Source of the DNA: Roseovarius confluentis | Lineage (GTDB): Bacteria; Pseudomonadota; Alphaproteobacteria; Rhodobacterales; Rhodobacteraceae | Length of the DNA stretch: 64,000 bases | Direction: 5' to 3' | Assembly (NCBI RefSeq): GCF_002917925.1 | Contig: NZ_PPFE01000001.1 | Location: 908,691-972,690, forward strand | Shown: positions 27,359-36,420 of the stretch, piece by piece | How the letters are laid out: every line of letters begins with the position of its first letter | How positions within the stretch are numbered: the stretch's first letter is position 1 | Position numbers and translations under genes: made by a program | The notes under the pieces: model-generated | Seen by the model: only the letters and a program-made list of their open reading frames with translations | Told to the model about the DNA's origin: nothing | Databases searched by the model: none

Positions 27359-27840
27359 GTGAGTCGCCGTGGTTCGCCGCAGCTAAGGCAACTTTGTCCA
27401 CTTAACGTACATTGACGTCATGTGCAGCGAACGACGGCTTCCCGCCCTTCCTGCTGGTGACCATCGCAGGTGCGACAAGAATTGAGCAAGCCGGCGAAGG
27501 TCCGAGAGGTCCCACGAGGCTGTCGCCCTCAAGCTTGGCCCGCCTCCTGTTTTCTTCGTGGATATCAGAGAAATCCTTTCGGACACCTGCTCCAACGGCG
27601 AAGATCGGCAGTCGGCATCATGGGGCCGATTGACGACCCTGGAAGCGAGATTTCCGGCAGCGCCGAAAAAACTGAAGTTTTTGCTTCGTGCCGCCGGCGA
27701 ATGGCCAATCTCCATATCAAGACACCGAAACAACGACCATTCAGCCGAGGCAGCAAAAAGGAGGATCATCTCGGAGAAACAACATGCGGACAGGCTTGAT
27801 GCTGCCACGAACGGCAGACGCGCAACCAAAGAGGACCACG
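27359..27840. other. 482-bp stretch without a clear gene
   Basis: Open frames on both strands overlap one another and show no motif. A ribosome binding site-like GGAG with an ATG at 27784 could extend the next gene upstream by 19 codons. Nothing else supported. Confidence 0.45.
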
Positions 27841-28254
27841 ATGCTGCGTAACTTACCCACGAATACCCTGTCCGCAGACCTGCAACTTGCTGCCGCACGG
27901 GCGCATTTCGACAAGCACGGATCGGCTCTGTGCAACGCCGCGGGGCTGATCGACGGCGAGGCCGGAATGGCCCGCGTCCAGCGTCTGATGACCGGCTTGC
28001 GCGAAGCGTCGCGACTTGACCGGGGGACGCGGCGCAGGCTCGTCGATCTACACCGGCTCCTGTCCCTCGACCCCGTCATCGACGAGCTCGAACCGGACCT
28101 GTCACATTGGAGCCTCCTCGATCCCGCGAGCATCGAGGTGGAAGAGCTCTGCCTGCTCACCGACCGGCTCTATGACCTCCTCGTCGAGATCGGAGAACTG
28201 GACGAAGAGCGCGATGCGCTGGCGCTTGCCCTCCCGGCGCGGGACGCCGCTTGA
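27841..28254 (+). CDS. Unknown 137-aa acidic helical protein
   Basis: No family recognised. Start ATG 27841 has AGAGGA upstream; an alternative ATG at 27784 has GGAGAAACAAC before it. The protein is predicted helical: a middle region with basic heptads (LREASRLDRGTRRRLVDLHR) and an acidic C-terminus (LYDLLVEIGELDEERDAL). Codon use is GC-rich at third positions, supporting real coding. It lies in the island with another small unknown gene, perhaps an accessory protein of the recombinase cluster; this is speculative. Confidence 0.55.
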   Translation: MLRNLPTNTLSADLQLAAARAHFDKHGSALCNAAGLIDGEAGMARVQRLMTGLREASRLDRGTRRRLVDLHRLLSLDPVIDELEPDLSHWSLLDPASIEVEELCLLTDRLYDLLVEIGELDEERDALALALPARDAA

Positions 28255-28568
28255 CCTTCGGCGCCGGCCATGCGGGGTTTGCACGGTCGGCGTCATGCCC
28301 TCGGACGAATGCAAGGTCCGATAACCCAGCCTTCTACCGTCGCGGAACGTCTTCGCCGATGCGGCGCGACAGCAAAAGATCAGCGCCCGGCAGATTTCTT
28401 CTTCGTAATCCGGATGATCGACTAATGTTCTCATCACCAGCACCGAAGACCAGCCATTGAGAACAAACGAAAGGAACCTGCCAACGCCCACCTTCTCCCT
28501 GCGACGGAACATGACGCCGATGAACCAGGCACACCTCCGTTTCCGACACTGCATGAAGGGAGAACATC
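28255..28568. other. 314-bp gap in the island
   Basis: No gene supported; the frames present lack motifs and good starts. GAAGGGAGA just before 28569 is the ribosome binding site of the next gene. Confidence 0.45.
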
Positions 28569-28934
28569 ATGCTCAATTCCACCACCCTCAACACCACCAC
28601 CATCGACACCGCCGAGGCCCGTCTCGGCGCGGCTTACACTGTGGAGCAGCACCTTCGCCGTGAAGGCGCGAGTCTCTGCGACCTGCTGGATGCGCTCGAT
28701 GATCCGAGCGGGTTCGCGGCGCTCTGTGATCTGCACGGCGCCTTCGGGCAGCCGATCCCGGATACAAATGCCGTCGAGGCCGCGCTGCGCGACATCCACC
28801 GCGTCCTGGCTGACCAGTCACCCTCATCGCTCGACCGGATCGGTCATGAGCGAGGCCTGCCAGCCTCCGACATAACACGGTGGCACGGAGCGCGGGTCAG
28901 CGAGCTTCTCGCGCAGTTCCGTCATGCCGACTGA
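28569..28934 (+). CDS. Unknown 121-aa helical protein
   Basis: No family recognised. ATG at 28569 has GGGAGAACATC upstream. After a Thr/Asn-rich start (MLNSTTLNTTTIDTAE) come amphipathic helices (EQHLRREGASLCDLLDALDD and VEAALRDIHRVLADQSPSSL). It resembles the 137-aa gene in size, position and composition, but I could not align them convincingly. Possibly a regulatory or accessory protein of the cluster downstream. Confidence 0.55.
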   Translation: MLNSTTLNTTTIDTAEARLGAAYTVEQHLRREGASLCDLLDALDDPSGFAALCDLHGAFGQPIPDTNAVEAALRDIHRVLADQSPSSLDRIGHERGLPASDITRWHGARVSELLAQFRHAD

Positions 28935-29168
28935 GGCCAGGGCACGCTGTTCCCTTCAGGTGGCGCGCCAGCGCCGCCTGAGCGTCCTATCCTAATGAGT
29001 TCGGGGGAGCAGGATATCTGCGACGTGACCCCGTGGCTCACCGACCCGCTCTCCAAAGCCATTCGTACTTTCGAATTCGCTCTGAACGAATGAATGAGGT
29101 CTTTCCCGGTCTCGTCAGTTGCCACTGGAAAATTTTTTGACCATCGCAAACAGTCCCATCTTTCTCGT

Positions 29169-31466
29169 ATGACACATTCAGACACTTCCCTAAGCCTTGC
29201 AAATCTGCGAATGCGGATCGAAAGCGGCACGCTGCCTTCTCCCGGCACCGCGTCAATATTGGCGTCGCTCGATCTCGCTCAGACGGCTATCGGGTCGGAA
29301 GCGTTTCAGGACCCCGACCTACTTAAAACCGAGCGATCTTTCTCGACCGTGCTGCCCCACGAGCCGGACGACGAACTTGTCGAGGCATTCGGGGACGCGG
29401 CGCTTTACCGTCGATGCCGGGACAGCATCTTGCGTCACGTAAAACTCGCCGGGGCTTTGCATGATGGGGACCCGTACACACTGCTGAATCAGCTTGCCCG
29501 GGAAAACCGCATCGCCGGCGTGAACAGGAGATTGATGGAAGCGATGTTCCCCGGAGTGGCCTTGCGGGATATTACGCGACAGATGGCGTTGACGGCTGAC
29601 CGGGACTTGCGTCGCACGGAGCGAAATTCTTTCCGAAATTCATTATCGACAATCGACAAACTCAGAGACGATCCGCGCGTCGTGACGGCGGGCATACTTG
29701 GTCCGAACAAGTTTGGCTCCATGCCGACATATCGTGACGGAGACAGGCAACCTCTTGGCCTCCCTCCGGAGTTTAATGGGGTGCTGGACGAGATGCCAGT
29801 CAGTCAAGCCCGCCGCGCCCGTCGTGCCTTCGAACTTGCCGTGGATTTTGGAGTGTTCGGTGTCGATGGCCCCCGACCCGGATGGTCAATGTCTTTGGAG
29901 TGCGCGACTCGATACCGTGCCGCAGTGAAGCAGAAGGTTTCTGAGTATTCCGCCGATAACTATCTCCTGGCGCTACTTTCGTTGCTTCGAAAAACCATCC
30001 CCGGCGCAGTGCCCGATAACGTAACCGCGGACCGAGTCCGCCGTCCCGAACGCCAGGAGGCGCCCGCCAAGCCTCGGAAAAGAAGGACAGAAAGACGCCC
30101 GGTTGTCTTACCAGGAGCAATAGAGGCAGAAGTGTCTGCATTTGCCAATGAACGCTCGACTGACCGCCGTCGCGTGCGGAACTTGCGCCGCTTTTTGCGA
30201 GACGTTCTGGAAGCCGGCTTCGACATCGAGTCCCCGACCTTTCTCGCCGACGCCGTAGCGTTCCTCGAAACCGCATCCCAGAAACGCACGCCTCTCACTC
30301 TGCTCGGCTACCGGACGGTTCTCCGCGCGTTCCTCGCTCACACGGACCGGTTGTCTCTCTGGGACGGCTTGATCTCTCGCGCCAACGGAACCATTGCGAG
30401 CGGCAACAACATGCAGGGCCTGCTGCTGATAAGGAAATTCGCAGAACGCGCCAAGCCGCCAATACCTCCGGCGAAAATCGACGTGAATGTCGCGCGTGAA
30501 TTTCTCAAGATAGCCGCAGGGACCCGGGATCTCCCGAAATGCCTCGCCGGTCTCGCGGCTCTTGATGTCTTGCGCACGGAGTTTCCCGAGCGACTGCCGA
30601 GCACAATTATCGGAGACCAGAGGGCTTGGCTCAGGGCTCAAAGTGGCGGCCCCCCAACAGCCCTGGAAAATGCGCTGCAATCTGTCGCCGTAGCGGCGGT
30701 TTACGGCGATTTCGGGGTGAAAGAATTGATCGTTGCGGCGCGGCGATTGTATGAGTTGACACCCGACAAGACGGTGTTCGACGCTCCGGTCGACATCATA
30801 AGATGGCATGACCTGATCGCGGCTGCTCACGCGAGCCATCCGCGAGAAATGTTACATTACCGCCTGGCATTGCTGCGCCTGGCCGATCATGTTGGACGCA
30901 ATTGGACACCCGGCTGGCAAGAGCTCCAGAGACATATCGTCGACGCCGGTATCCCGCGCGCAGATAACCCAGTCGATGCGCTGATGGGTGTGGCGGTCGT
31001 CGCCGGGCTCGAGCCCTGGCAGCTCGACAAAGAATGGGCATGGATGCATGAGAGATCGTTGCGCCCGGATCTGCGAATAACATGGTCGCGGAACATCGAC
31101 CGGCTCGACGCCTTGCACGCCGTACCGGAGGTCGCCGCAACCGGCCTTTTGCCGACGGACCGCCTCGGACCGATGCCGGCGAGGGGGAGCCGGCTGAAGC
31201 AGGCGGTCTATCCGCTTCCAGCCAGGTTTCAGGCGGTGCTCGAGGGTGAAACGAAACAGGTGCTGGAAGCCGCGCATTTTCTGTGGCGCTGCCTGCGGGC
31301 GTTCGGTGTCTATGCGCGCGGCGACGACCCCGCGCCATTCGCCATAGTGACTGACGAGCATCTTGAGCGGATCATGAGCGAACAGCCGTTCATGACGCCC
31401 GCCTCGGCCCGCTTCCACGTCGCGCGGATCCGCGATTGGCGCGAAAGCCGCCCAGGTCTGGTTTAG
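29169..31466 (+). CDS. Unknown 765-aa protein heading the recombinase cluster
   Basis: No family recognised and no catalytic tyrosine recombinase boxes seen. It is mostly helical and basic. It contains a central linker rich in Lys/Arg/Pro (RRPERQEAPAKPRKRRTERR), followed by segments resembling core-binding (SAM-like) domains of recombinases (NERSTDRRRVRNLRRFLRDV and TLLGYRTVLRAFLAHTDRLS), so a DNA-binding role is plausible. The ATG at 29169 lacks a clear ribosome binding site. Downstream genes on the same strand are a possible HTH protein and two recombinases, suggesting a functional group. The C-terminus is similarly helical and Arg-rich. Confidence 0.65.
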   Translation: MTHSDTSLSLANLRMRIESGTLPSPGTASILASLDLAQTAIGSEAFQDPDLLKTERSFSTVLPHEPDDELVEAFGDAALYRRCRDSILRHVKLAGALHDGDPYTLLNQLARENRIAGVNRRLMEAMFPGVALRDITRQMALTADRDLRRTERNSFRNSLSTIDKLRDDPRVVTAGILGPNKFGSMPTYRDGDRQPLGLPPEFNGVLDEMPVSQARRARRAFELAVDFGVFGVDGPRPGWSMSLECATRYRAAVKQKVSEYSADNYLLALLSLLRKTIPGAVPDNVTADRVRRPERQEAPAKPRKRRTERRPVVLPGAIEAEVSAFANERSTDRRRVRNLRRFLRDVLEAGFDIESPTFLADAVAFLETASQKRTPLTLLGYRTVLRAFLAHTDRLSLWDGLISRANGTIASGNNMQGLLLIRKFAERAKPPIPPAKIDVNVAREFLKIAAGTRDLPKCLAGLAALDVLRTEFPERLPSTIIGDQRAWLRAQSGGPPTALENALQSVAVAAVYGDFGVKELIVAARRLYELTPDKTVFDAPVDIIRWHDLIAAAHASHPREMLHYRLALLRLADHVGRNWTPGWQELQRHIVDAGIPRADNPVDALMGVAVVAGLEPWQLDKEWAWMHERSLRPDLRITWSRNIDRLDALHAVPEVAATGLLPTDRLGPMPARGSRLKQAVYPLPARFQAVLEGETKQVLEAAHFLWRCLRAFGVYARGDDPAPFAIVTDEHLERIMSEQPFMTPASARFHVARIRDWRESRPGLV

Positions 31467-31521
31467 ATCAGCGTCAACCGCGTCGACTCAGAAATTCTTT
31501 CCGTCTCGCTGTGACGGGAAC

Positions 31522-31544
31522 CATCTCCTGCAAAACAGGAGATG
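31522..31544 (+). promoter_or_regulatory. Hairpin sequestering the ribosome binding site
   Basis: CATCTCCTG, loop CAAAA, CAGGAGATG: a perfect 9-bp stem with a 5-base loop. The right arm contains the AGGAG used by the gene starting at 31548. In mRNA it would block initiation unless opened by coupling, protein or temperature. As DNA it could also be an operator. Confidence 0.6.
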
Positions 31545-31547
31545 CCC

Positions 31548-32348
31548 ATGCTTCCCTTCACAAGATTTCACGCCGCAACGCTCCTCGACCTGCACACTTG
31601 GTCGACGCTGTCGCGCAACGAAGTGCGCCCTTTCCTCGCCCGGTTCGGGATTCACCCGCTTGGTCGTAAATACCCGATGGTGAGAGTCTACGAGCACCTG
31701 CTCGGCCTCTCGCCATCGGACACCTTCGAAGACAATATGCTTGGCGGAGGCTTGGTGCGCGCCACGAACGTCGCCGAGTGGTTCGGTGTTTCCAGAGACG
31801 TTCTCCTGGACCAGCTGCGCGCGTCCAACAATGGTTACCCGCCGCTCTACGCGTTCGGACCGAAGCGAAACCTCATGCTGAGGGCACAAGTCGAGCAGCT
31901 GCTGTCGAGCCCGCGGAACACGTGGAAAAACCTCGCACCGATCCATGGACATGCCCTGCCCGCCTCGTGCCTGGCGCGGCATCTCAAAGTCCCGCAGTCC
32001 CGGATCGACGCGATGCTCGCAGACAAGGACGCTCTCCCGGCCCGTATCATCTGCCAGGGACGCGTTCGCTTCATCGTCTCGGACGTGGCACACAGGCTCA
32101 GGATCTCGGGCGCGGTTGACCCCGCCGCCATGTCAGAAGAAGCGCGAACCGACACCCGGGACGGCGACGCGCCCGACGCTGCGACGACCTCCACCGGCGG
32201 CACCCCCCGCGGCCTGTTTGCGGACACCACGGCCCGCGCGGCCGCGCACTCTCAAACACAGCGCTCCTGCACAGGATCCGGCCCAGATGCACGCCGAGGC
32301 GAGTGCCTGCACGGGGTGTCGGCCGAGGCGAAACTGTCGGGAACATAA
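31548..32348 (+). CDS. Unknown 266-aa protein, possible helix-turn-helix
   Basis: No family recognised. The region ATNVAEWFGVSRDVLLDQLR looks like an excisionase/MerR-type helix-turn-helix, and LARHLKVPQSRIDAML could be a second. The last about 75 residues are low complexity and Ser/Thr/Ala/Gly-rich, probably disordered. ATG 31548 is chosen because AGGAG lies six bases upstream; an ATG at 31542 is too close to it. Translation start lies next to a perfect hairpin. An excisionase or recombination directionality role would fit the neighbours but is inferred. Confidence 0.6.
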   Translation: MLPFTRFHAATLLDLHTWSTLSRNEVRPFLARFGIHPLGRKYPMVRVYEHLLGLSPSDTFEDNMLGGGLVRATNVAEWFGVSRDVLLDQLRASNNGYPPLYAFGPKRNLMLRAQVEQLLSSPRNTWKNLAPIHGHALPASCLARHLKVPQSRIDAMLADKDALPARIICQGRVRFIVSDVAHRLRISGAVDPAAMSEEARTDTRDGDAPDAATTSTGGTPRGLFADTTARAAAHSQTQRSCTGSGPDARRGECLHGVSAEAKLSGT

Positions 32349-32451
32349 GGCACCGCTTAGTTCCCGGATATTTCGACTCGAACGCACATTTTCGCTTCGT
32401 CTGCACGCCAGGCGACCAATCTCCTCCACGAACCAGATGAAAGGAAATCCC

Positions 32452-32925
32452 ATGGTTCTCAGAACGACAAACCTCAACCGCATCGTCGCAAACCCGGCCG
32501 ACCGGCCACCGGCCACGCTACGTGAGGTACACGATCATGACCCAGACCGAGGCCTCCGGTCCGCCCTGCGCCGGCTCCAGCGACTTCTCGGCATGCCGCT
32601 CGAGAGCATGCCTGCAGACGTCGACTGGTTTGATGCGCGCTTTCCGAAGCACCACTGCGATGATGCCGAAGTCCCCTGGACCACTGCCCGCGCTTAAAAT
32701 CGTTGGCGCAGCACGATACGCCGCGCCATCCGCCGGGATCTCTTTGCCCTCGGCATCTCGAACTTCAAGCACAGACCGCTTCAAACGCGCCACCTGTCCG
32801 TCACCAAGGCACATGACCACGTCCCGACCTCGGCCAGCCAGGTTCTTGCGCATGCCGGCAGCGAGCTCGCCAAGGCTTGCTACGGGAATTTCCGCAAGGC
32901 CGTACCCGGCCCCAAGTCCGACTGA
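32452..32925 (+). pseudogene. Broken, internally deleted recombinase related to the next gene
   Basis: From ATG 32452 (AAGGAAATCCC upstream) the frame reads 81 residues to TAA at 32695-32697, then continues in the same frame to TGA at 32923-32925. Its N-terminal part aligns with the intact recombinase downstream: DWFDARFPK matches TWFDAHFPA, and PWTTARA-stop-NRWRSTIRRAIRR matches FWSSKTAYAKWREVVRRRIR, so the stop replaces the Tyr codon TAT. The end (RHLSVTKAHDHVPTSASQVL, then AHAGSELAKACYGNF) resembles a recombinase C-terminus, implying a large internal deletion. Confidence 0.75.
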
Positions 32926-32990
32926 CGCCCGATATCGCTCGGCGTCCGGAAAAACGGCCGCGGTCCCTCCAACCCAAAAAGGGAAACAGA

Positions 32991-34826
32991 ATGGGTTTTT
33001 TCTCCAGTGCCTCGCAAACGGCGATGGCCGCAAACCTGCCAGCCTCAAGAACGATGCAGACGGTGTTCGACGAGACTGTCGACGAAACCGAACGCACCCG
33101 CGTTGTGCGCGTTTCAGAGTTTTTCAGCGCCCCCCTTTCGACATTCGATGGCGGCGGTGACGATCTCCTGACTTGGTTCGACGCGCACTTCCCGGCGCCG
33201 AAGACGATTGGCGCGGCACCGCTCCCGGGCGCCGCCCGGGGCTTCTGGTCGAGCAAGACGGCCTATGCCAAGTGGCGCGAGGTCGTCCGCCGCAGGATCA
33301 GGACCACCCTTGGTCTCGTCGATGCGAAGAAGGCACTGCGCGACCGCATCGACGGCTGGACGCCATTTCTCGCGCTCCTTGAGGAGCTTTCAAAGGATCA
33401 CGGACCGGTGCATTCGGGGACACTCGGCGCGGTCAGGACCTTCTCCGACCGTGCCAGGGCGGCTGGCATCGACCCGATGGACCTGACCCCTGACATCGTT
33501 CCATCGTTCCTTGAGGGAATGCCGGCCCATGAGAGTTCGGCCTCCGCGACAGCCCTCAGGGCGCTTGCGCGCCATCGCGTCTTCCCGCAGATCGCAGCAC
33601 ACCTGCCACGCGACTTCGACCCAACCTATCTCGTTCCGACGGCCCGCACGCCTGTGCCGGAGTCCGTGCGCATGATGATCGCAGAGATGGTCGAGGCGGC
33701 GCGATATGACCATAGCACATATGATGATGTCTCGGAGAGCTGCACCGAAAACTTCAACGCGACGACGGCCGAGACCTACAGTGCTGCGCTGGTGGCACTC
33801 GCCCGGGCCGCGCAGGAAACCGGCCTGGCGGACCTGGCGTCACTGAACTGTCTCGACGCGCTGTTCAAAACGCACGTGCGGATAGCCGTCATCCGTCACT
33901 GGATCGACCAGTCGGAAACGGAGACCGGATTCAGTCTGAGAACCGCCGCGGATTACGTTCGCATCGTGGCGCAGATTGGCAAAGCCAACGGCGTCAAGAC
34001 AAAGAAATGGCTCAAGAACTTGACGACGAACCCGCAACTCCAAGAGGGTCACGCGGCGGGCGAAAAGATGTCACCCAAAAACCGATCCTTCTGCGAGAAT
34101 CTCATTCACAACCCCGAAGATGTCCGAACCTTCCTGAGACAGCATGTGCTCTATCAGGACCGTGCGAAGGACATTCTCGCAACAGACAAACCCCTTACGG
34201 GAACCCAACTGCGCACTGTACGGCGTCTTTCGACCTGCGCGGCCTTCTCGGCGCTGGAAATCAGAGGCGCCGGCCTGCGGAAAGGCAGCGCGCTGGCTGC
34301 AGAGTGTAGTGGCACCGGGCAGAATTTTTTCCACAAGACGACAGGCGAAAAGAAGTTCTTCGAGTTGCGGGTCGCCCAGAAGGATATGAAAGGCGAGTAT
34401 GTCGAACTGCCCCCCATCCACATACGGGACGACAAGTATTGTGGCTACGAGGTGATTGACTGGTATCTGAAGACGGCGCGACCGCTCTTCGACTTCGCCA
34501 ACTCAGAATTCTGCGAAAAAAATAAATGCGCCAGGGCAACGCACCTCTTCGTTTCAGAGCGATCGGCGAACCCGCTTGCAGGGCAAATGCTCTACAAGTG
34601 GCTGACCCGCAGCAGCGCGGAGATCGGCCTTCCCATGTACCCGCACAATTTCCGGCATGGCTTTGCCACGCTCCTGCTCGCGCGGTCCTGGAGCAACCGC
34701 GGCCGCGCCTCCGCGTATCTCGGATGTTCGATCGGCGTGCTCGACACATACTACGGATGGATCGACAAGCGGCAGAAACTCGAGGAAGTGCAGGATTTGT
34801 TGGCGGAGGCTTTGGTGGGACAATGA
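32991..34826 (+). CDS. Tyrosine recombinase (611 aa)
   Basis: Site-specific recombinase with a long N-terminal region (about 390 residues, with WFDAHFP and KWREVVRRRIRTTLG blocks) and a C-terminal catalytic domain. Box I is around EIRGAGLRKGSALAAE, box II is HNFRH at 552-556, LGCS replaces the usual LGH, and TYYGW at 586-590 gives the nucleophile Tyr587 or Tyr588. ATG 32991 has AAAGGGAAACAG upstream. It overlaps the 459-aa recombinase by four bases, so both are coupled and probably act together. A short segment of it (33891-33956) recurs at 63801-63866. Confidence 0.85.
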   Translation: MGFFSSASQTAMAANLPASRTMQTVFDETVDETERTRVVRVSEFFSAPLSTFDGGGDDLLTWFDAHFPAPKTIGAAPLPGAARGFWSSKTAYAKWREVVRRRIRTTLGLVDAKKALRDRIDGWTPFLALLEELSKDHGPVHSGTLGAVRTFSDRARAAGIDPMDLTPDIVPSFLEGMPAHESSASATALRALARHRVFPQIAAHLPRDFDPTYLVPTARTPVPESVRMMIAEMVEAARYDHSTYDDVSESCTENFNATTAETYSAALVALARAAQETGLADLASLNCLDALFKTHVRIAVIRHWIDQSETETGFSLRTAADYVRIVAQIGKANGVKTKKWLKNLTTNPQLQEGHAAGEKMSPKNRSFCENLIHNPEDVRTFLRQHVLYQDRAKDILATDKPLTGTQLRTVRRLSTCAAFSALEIRGAGLRKGSALAAECSGTGQNFFHKTTGEKKFFELRVAQKDMKGEYVELPPIHIRDDKYCGYEVIDWYLKTARPLFDFANSEFCEKNKCARATHLFVSERSANPLAGQMLYKWLTRSSAEIGLPMYPHNFRHGFATLLLARSWSNRGRASAYLGCSIGVLDTYYGWIDKRQKLEEVQDLLAEALVGQ

Positions 34827-36202
34827 CTCGCCACGTGATACTCGCAAAACCGCACTGGCAGCCGAACGCGGCCTCTCCCGTTCTGCTCAAGATGCCGCTC
34901 GGTGAGTTGCAGGCGCTCGACAGCCTGGTCGAATTCATGTCCGAACATGGCTGCACCGAACTCACGCCATCCGACTGCCGCGTGTGGGCTCGTCTGAATG
35001 ACGGCGCCGCCGCGATTGACGATGTGATCGCGGCCATGATCAAGACCGACGGGCCAGAGGCCCCGCCGCTTGCACCGCTTCGAGCAGCGGAACAGAGCCT
35101 GACCGCCTGCAGGGGATTTGCCGGCATTTCCCGCGAGAAGCGTCGCAACTACGACCGCAAGATCTCGCTTTATCCCGGTGACCTTCCGATGGACTGGCAA
35201 CACCATCTCGCCCGCATCCGGGACCGGAGGGACGATGGCGAGATCAAGCTGGCCCCGGATATTTACGACCGCATGACCCGCAAGATCTGCCAATACGGCT
35301 GGTACCTTCGGGAGAGCGGTCTGGATCTGGACTTCGACATCCCGTCGTTTCGGGCATACTACGCTTACGAGACAACCCGGATTTCCGTGCGTGGGGCTCC
35401 TTTGAGCACTTCCACCATCGTCGCGACATTCACAGACCTTAGGGATTTCCTTCGGTTCTCGAAAGCCTATCCGAAGCCCTTGGTCAAGGAGCTCGACAAG
35501 CTCCTTCAGAAATTGCGTGACCGAGCCAACATGGAGACGGCGCAAAAATTTGCCGCCCTGGCCGCGATCGACATCACGACCATCCACCCTCGCGCGGAGG
35601 AGGTTCTTGCGGAAGTGCCGCGGCAAACAAACCCGGCAAGGCGCATGATCAAACGCAACCGGGCCCTGGCGATCGCGGTGCCCCCGCTGACTCCTCTTCG
35701 ACGGGAGTGGCATGATCTCAAGTTCGGCCGCGACCTGGTCTGGACCGAGGACCGTTATCGCCTCCGGGACTACAAGCTTCGCAAGACCCGGCATCGTCCC
35801 GGTCGAGAGGAATACCCCGGTTCCGTTCACCCGAGCGTGCAGCACTTTGTCGATGCGCGCTTGCTTCAGGATGATGACCCAAAATATCTCGAAACCCTGC
35901 GCCAGATCGCCGAGCAGCAGGAATGGCCGCTGTTTGTACATCCTGACGGCACACCGGTTGCCGCGAATTACGTGTCGCAGGTCTGGTCCTCGGAGTTCGG
36001 TACCGGCGCTCATATCTGCCGATCCATCGTCTACGACGTGGTGTTTGCAATCAGCGAGGATGCAACGCTCGCAGGCATGCTGATGAACGATCACACATCA
36101 CGGCAAGCCCGGAAGAAATACACCGGAGATCGGGCGAAGCAAGCTGCGCTCGCGGCGGCCGGACGGGAAATCGACAAGATATTCAACTCATTCGACGTCT
36201 GA
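34823..36202 (+). CDS. Tyrosine recombinase (459 aa), coupled to the previous one
   Basis: Recombinase with box I in LTPLRREWHDLKFGRDL, box II HICR (His397, Arg400), His424 in MNDHTS and Tyr433 in KKYTGD, so the catalytic set is complete though divergent. The N-terminal half has a core-binding-like stretch (YDRMTRKICQYGWYLRESGL). Start ATG is inside the stop of the preceding gene (ATGA). Last gene of the recombinase cluster; 218 bp without a supported gene follow before the molybdenum hydroxylase operon. Two non-identical coupled recombinases suggest a hetero-recombinase element, as in Tn554-like or recombinase-in-trio elements. Confidence 0.83.
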   Translation: MTRHVILAKPHWQPNAASPVLLKMPLGELQALDSLVEFMSEHGCTELTPSDCRVWARLNDGAAAIDDVIAAMIKTDGPEAPPLAPLRAAEQSLTACRGFAGISREKRRNYDRKISLYPGDLPMDWQHHLARIRDRRDDGEIKLAPDIYDRMTRKICQYGWYLRESGLDLDFDIPSFRAYYAYETTRISVRGAPLSTSTIVATFTDLRDFLRFSKAYPKPLVKELDKLLQKLRDRANMETAQKFAALAAIDITTIHPRAEEVLAEVPRQTNPARRMIKRNRALAIAVPPLTPLRREWHDLKFGRDLVWTEDRYRLRDYKLRKTRHRPGREEYPGSVHPSVQHFVDARLLQDDDPKYLETLRQIAEQQEWPLFVHPDGTPVAANYVSQVWSSEFGTGAHICRSIVYDVVFAISEDATLAGMLMNDHTSRQARKKYTGDRAKQAALAAAGREIDKIFNSFDV

Positions 36203-36420
36203 AGAGCAAAGCCGGCTTTCAGGTTGAAATTGTCATTTGATCAATAAAAGAGGAAGGACGGCGCTGGTCCGGCCCCAAGAATACGCGCAGCCAACTGGAG
36301 ACACTTCGAACACTCTATTCGGGACTCCGCACGAGACTTGATCAGGATCGCCGGCAAGCATCTGTCGACGCCACCGCGCCGAACCCTCTGCGTTCGCGTT
36401 CGCAGCTAAGCCCCTCATAC

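Larger units (their letters stand above)
22124..36420. mobile_element. Genomic island at tRNA-Gln
   Basis: From the tRNA 3' end to the molybdenum hydroxylase operon. It carries three tyrosine recombinase genes and a recombinase pseudogene, a KfrA-like DNA-binding gene, an SDR/LysR pair and several unknown genes, between chromosome-like metabolic regions. I found no repeat of the tRNA 3' end in the gap at 36203-36420, so the right boundary is only an estimate. The island could be composite or have lost its right attachment site. Confidence 0.6.
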
